Source: an uncultured Thermomicrobia bacterium
Lineage (GTDB): Bacteria; Chloroflexota; Chloroflexia; Thermomicrobiales; JALYUS01
Assembly (NCBI GenBank): GCA_937968015.1
Contig: CALBSO010000106.1
Coordinates: 1 to 34,138, forward strand
Direction of reading: 5' to 3'
Length of the DNA stretch: 34,138 nucleotides
This document shows, piece by piece, positions 32,659 to 34,138 of this stretch. The stretch's first letter is position 1. The number at the start of each line of letters is the position of its first letter. A model generated the notes under the pieces. That model had not been told where the DNA came from. It was given only the letters and a program-made list of their open reading frames with translations, and did no database searches. The translations under genes and the position numbers were made by a program.

Positions 32659-34138
32659 CTAGTTCGACGTAACCGAGAGCGCGGGGATCGCCTCGCGCGG
32701 TTTTTGTGCGTTCAGTGCGGCCGGAACGGAGAATGTAAACGCACTGCCACTGCCATAGGCGCTTTCGACACGAATGGTACCGCCATTCAGTTCGACGAGT
32801 TGCTTCGTGAGAGCCAGTCCGAGTCCCGTACCCTCGTAGCGCCGATTATGTGATGAGTCTAACTGGCGGAATTTTTCGAATAACTTCGGGAAGTCTTCTT
32901 CCATAATGCCGATCCCGGTGTCGAGGACGGAGACGAGAATCATCGTCGGGTCGGCCGGGTCGGGCGCGATACGCAACGTGACTGTGCCGCCATCTGGAGT
33001 GAATTTAATCGCGTTCGATACGAGATTGAGAATGATCTGTCGAATGCGCTGACGATCGGCAAACACCAATACCGGCGCATGCGATGCGTCTGTGTGCAAT
33101 GTATGATGCCGTGCGGTAATCAGCGGGGCGACGGTGCGCCCGACTGCCTCGAGTTCCTCACGGATATCGAAGACGACAGGTTTCAGTTCCATCCGCCCGG
33201 CCTCGATCTTCGAGATATCCAGGACATCATTGATGAGATTCAGGAGGTGCCGACCGCTGTTGAGGATGTCCTGCAGGCACGCGCTGACTTCCTCCGTGTC
33301 CGTCACGACCCCGTCGGCGAGCAGTTCGGAAAAGCCGATAATCGCGTTGAGCGGTGTACGGAGTTCGTGGCTCATCGTGGCGAGGAACTCTGATTTCAAC
33401 GCATTCGCGTCAGCAAGTTCCTCGTTGAGGCGCAACATCTCGGTGACTTGCTGCTGGACCTGGTCATAGAGCAACGCATTGTTGATCGCAATTGCTGCTT
33501 GTGAGGCAATCGTCTGCACGACGGACACCTGCTGCACGGAATACGCATTCGGGCGCGGGCTACCAATCGAGACCGCGCCGACCACGGTCGAACCGACAAC
33601 GAGAGGCACACCGAGTAATGATTGTGGCCGCTCTTCGAAATCGGTAATCTGATGAGTTGTGAGAAAGTCGTTCACATCGTCCTTTGTGAGGAGAAGCACG
33701 GGGGTACGGTGGCGGATAAGCCAACCAGAGAATGACGAATCGAGCGACACTGCCGCGACGGGAACGAGACGTCCGCCGCTGATCGCGATACGCATCGTGA
33801 CCTCCGTCGCGTCTTCGGTAAAAGACGCGACGTACAGGCTTGATGCATCAACAATGTGACTGAGTTCATTCGCCACTAATTCGAATACGGCATCAAGTTC
33901 GAGCGTTGCGGCGAGGCGTGTGCCGGTCGCGGTGACTGCCGCGAGGTCGCGGTTCGCGCTCGCCAGGCTGTTGATGCGTGTATCTGCCTCGACATTGAGC
34001 CGCACATTTTCGAGCGCGGCGGAGACGTTGTTCGCCAGCGTCGTTATCAGGCTCAGGTCCGCGTCCGAGAGCCGGTCAATGCTCTCCTCCTCAAGGAGGA
34101 CCGCGCCGAGTACCCGGTCCGGTGTGAGGATCGGCGCG
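32659..34138 (-). CDS. Multi-GAF sensor histidine kinase, 5' end outside window
   Basis: The reading frame runs open to the window edge, so the N-terminus is missing; the first apparent start at 34005 is internal. The visible 490 or so residues begin with the end of one GAF domain (VLGAVLLEEE...ITTLANNVSAALENV), then a second complete GAF domain, a coiled linker and the kinase core. The phospho-acceptor H-box is MSHELRTPLNAI (His codon 33367-33369). The ATPase motifs are LVSNAIKFTP (N), DTGIGI (G1), FEKF (F) and GTGLGLAL (G2). No response regulator is visible in the window. The signal is unknown; GAF domains often bind small molecules. It ends 68 bases upstream of the nuo -35 box on the same strand. 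Confidence 0.93.
   Translation of the reverse strand, partial: APILTPDRVLGAVLLEEESIDRLSDADLSLITTLANNVSAALENVRLNVEADTRINSLASANRDLAAVTATGTRLAATLELDAVFELVANELSHIVDASSLYVASFTEDATEVTMRIAISGGRLVPVAAVSLDSSFSGWLIRHRTPVLLLTKDDVNDFLTTHQITDFEERPQSLLGVPLVVGSTVVGAVSIGSPRPNAYSVQQVSVVQTIASQAAIAINNALLYDQVQQQVTEMLRLNEELADANALKSEFLATMSHELRTPLNAIIGFSELLADGVVTDTEEVSACLQDILNSGRHLLNLINDVLDISKIEAGRMELKPVVFDIREELEAVGRTVAPLITARHHTLHTDASHAPVLVFADRQRIRQIILNLVSNAIKFTPDGGTVTLRIAPDPADPTMILVSVLDTGIGIMEEDFPKLFEKFRQLDSSHNRRYEGTGLGLALTKQLVELNGGTIRVESAYGSGSAFTFSVPAALNAQKPREAIPALSVTSN

Overview
The window looks like a chromosomal stretch from a GC-rich member of the Chloroflexota, possibly near Thermomicrobia/Sphaerobacter. This is inferred from gene families, not from a marker gene. 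The main clues are a Tat-exported amidase ending in two 100-residue-period repeats of a type common in Chloroflexota secreted proteins, a glutamate-mutase-L-like protein followed by a barrel-sandwich-like partner (a pair I associate with this phylum), a lone SpoIIM-family membrane protein, and a non-pathway isoprenoid/tRNA gene cluster. No tRNA, rRNA, CRISPR array, transposase or prophage gene was seen, so most of the window reads as ordinary vertical chromosome.

Layout. 1-5 kb: a short AroM-family gene (-) diverges from trpS (+), which converges on a panE-type ketopantoate reductase (-) and a class B penicillin-binding protein (-) with a clear promoter. 5-10 kb: a BioD-like/DRTGG protein (+), a Tat-exported peptidoglycan amidase (-), a divergent SpoIIM gene (+) and a RidA gene (+) broken by a frameshift plus missing codons. 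10-17 kb: a minus-strand run, in transcription order ispD, ispF, dtd, a MutL-like protein, its partner, a duplicated Cys-module protein and a RodZ-like membrane HTH protein. At least the last has its own promoter. 17-19.3 kb: an Ntn-hydrolase of the asparaginase family (+), a 55-codon gene with a near-consensus promoter and strong terminator (-), a REP-like palindrome and a small membrane protein (-).

19.4-32.6 kb is one compact minus-strand operon, nuoABCD-GHIJKLMN, encoding a proton-pumping respiratory complex I. All antiporter-type subunits keep their key Lys/Glu motifs, and NuoB, NuoI and NuoG keep their Fe-S ligands. The NADH-oxidising subunits nuoE and nuoF are absent from between nuoD and nuoG, where only 33 bases separate the genes. 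The operon begins with a good promoter followed, at the expected transcription start, by an 18-bp palindrome that closely resembles the operator of the NADH-sensing repressor Rex. The window ends inside a multi-GAF sensor histidine kinase (-) that lies upstream of the nuo promoter.

The best candidates for something little described are the Rex-like control of a complex I operon lacking nuoEF, the MutL-like/partner pair lying next to a duplicated four-cysteine module protein, and the tiny monocistronic gene at 18.0-18.3 kb. Start sites were revised where ribosome-binding sites or homology favoured an internal codon; each such choice is stated in its entry.
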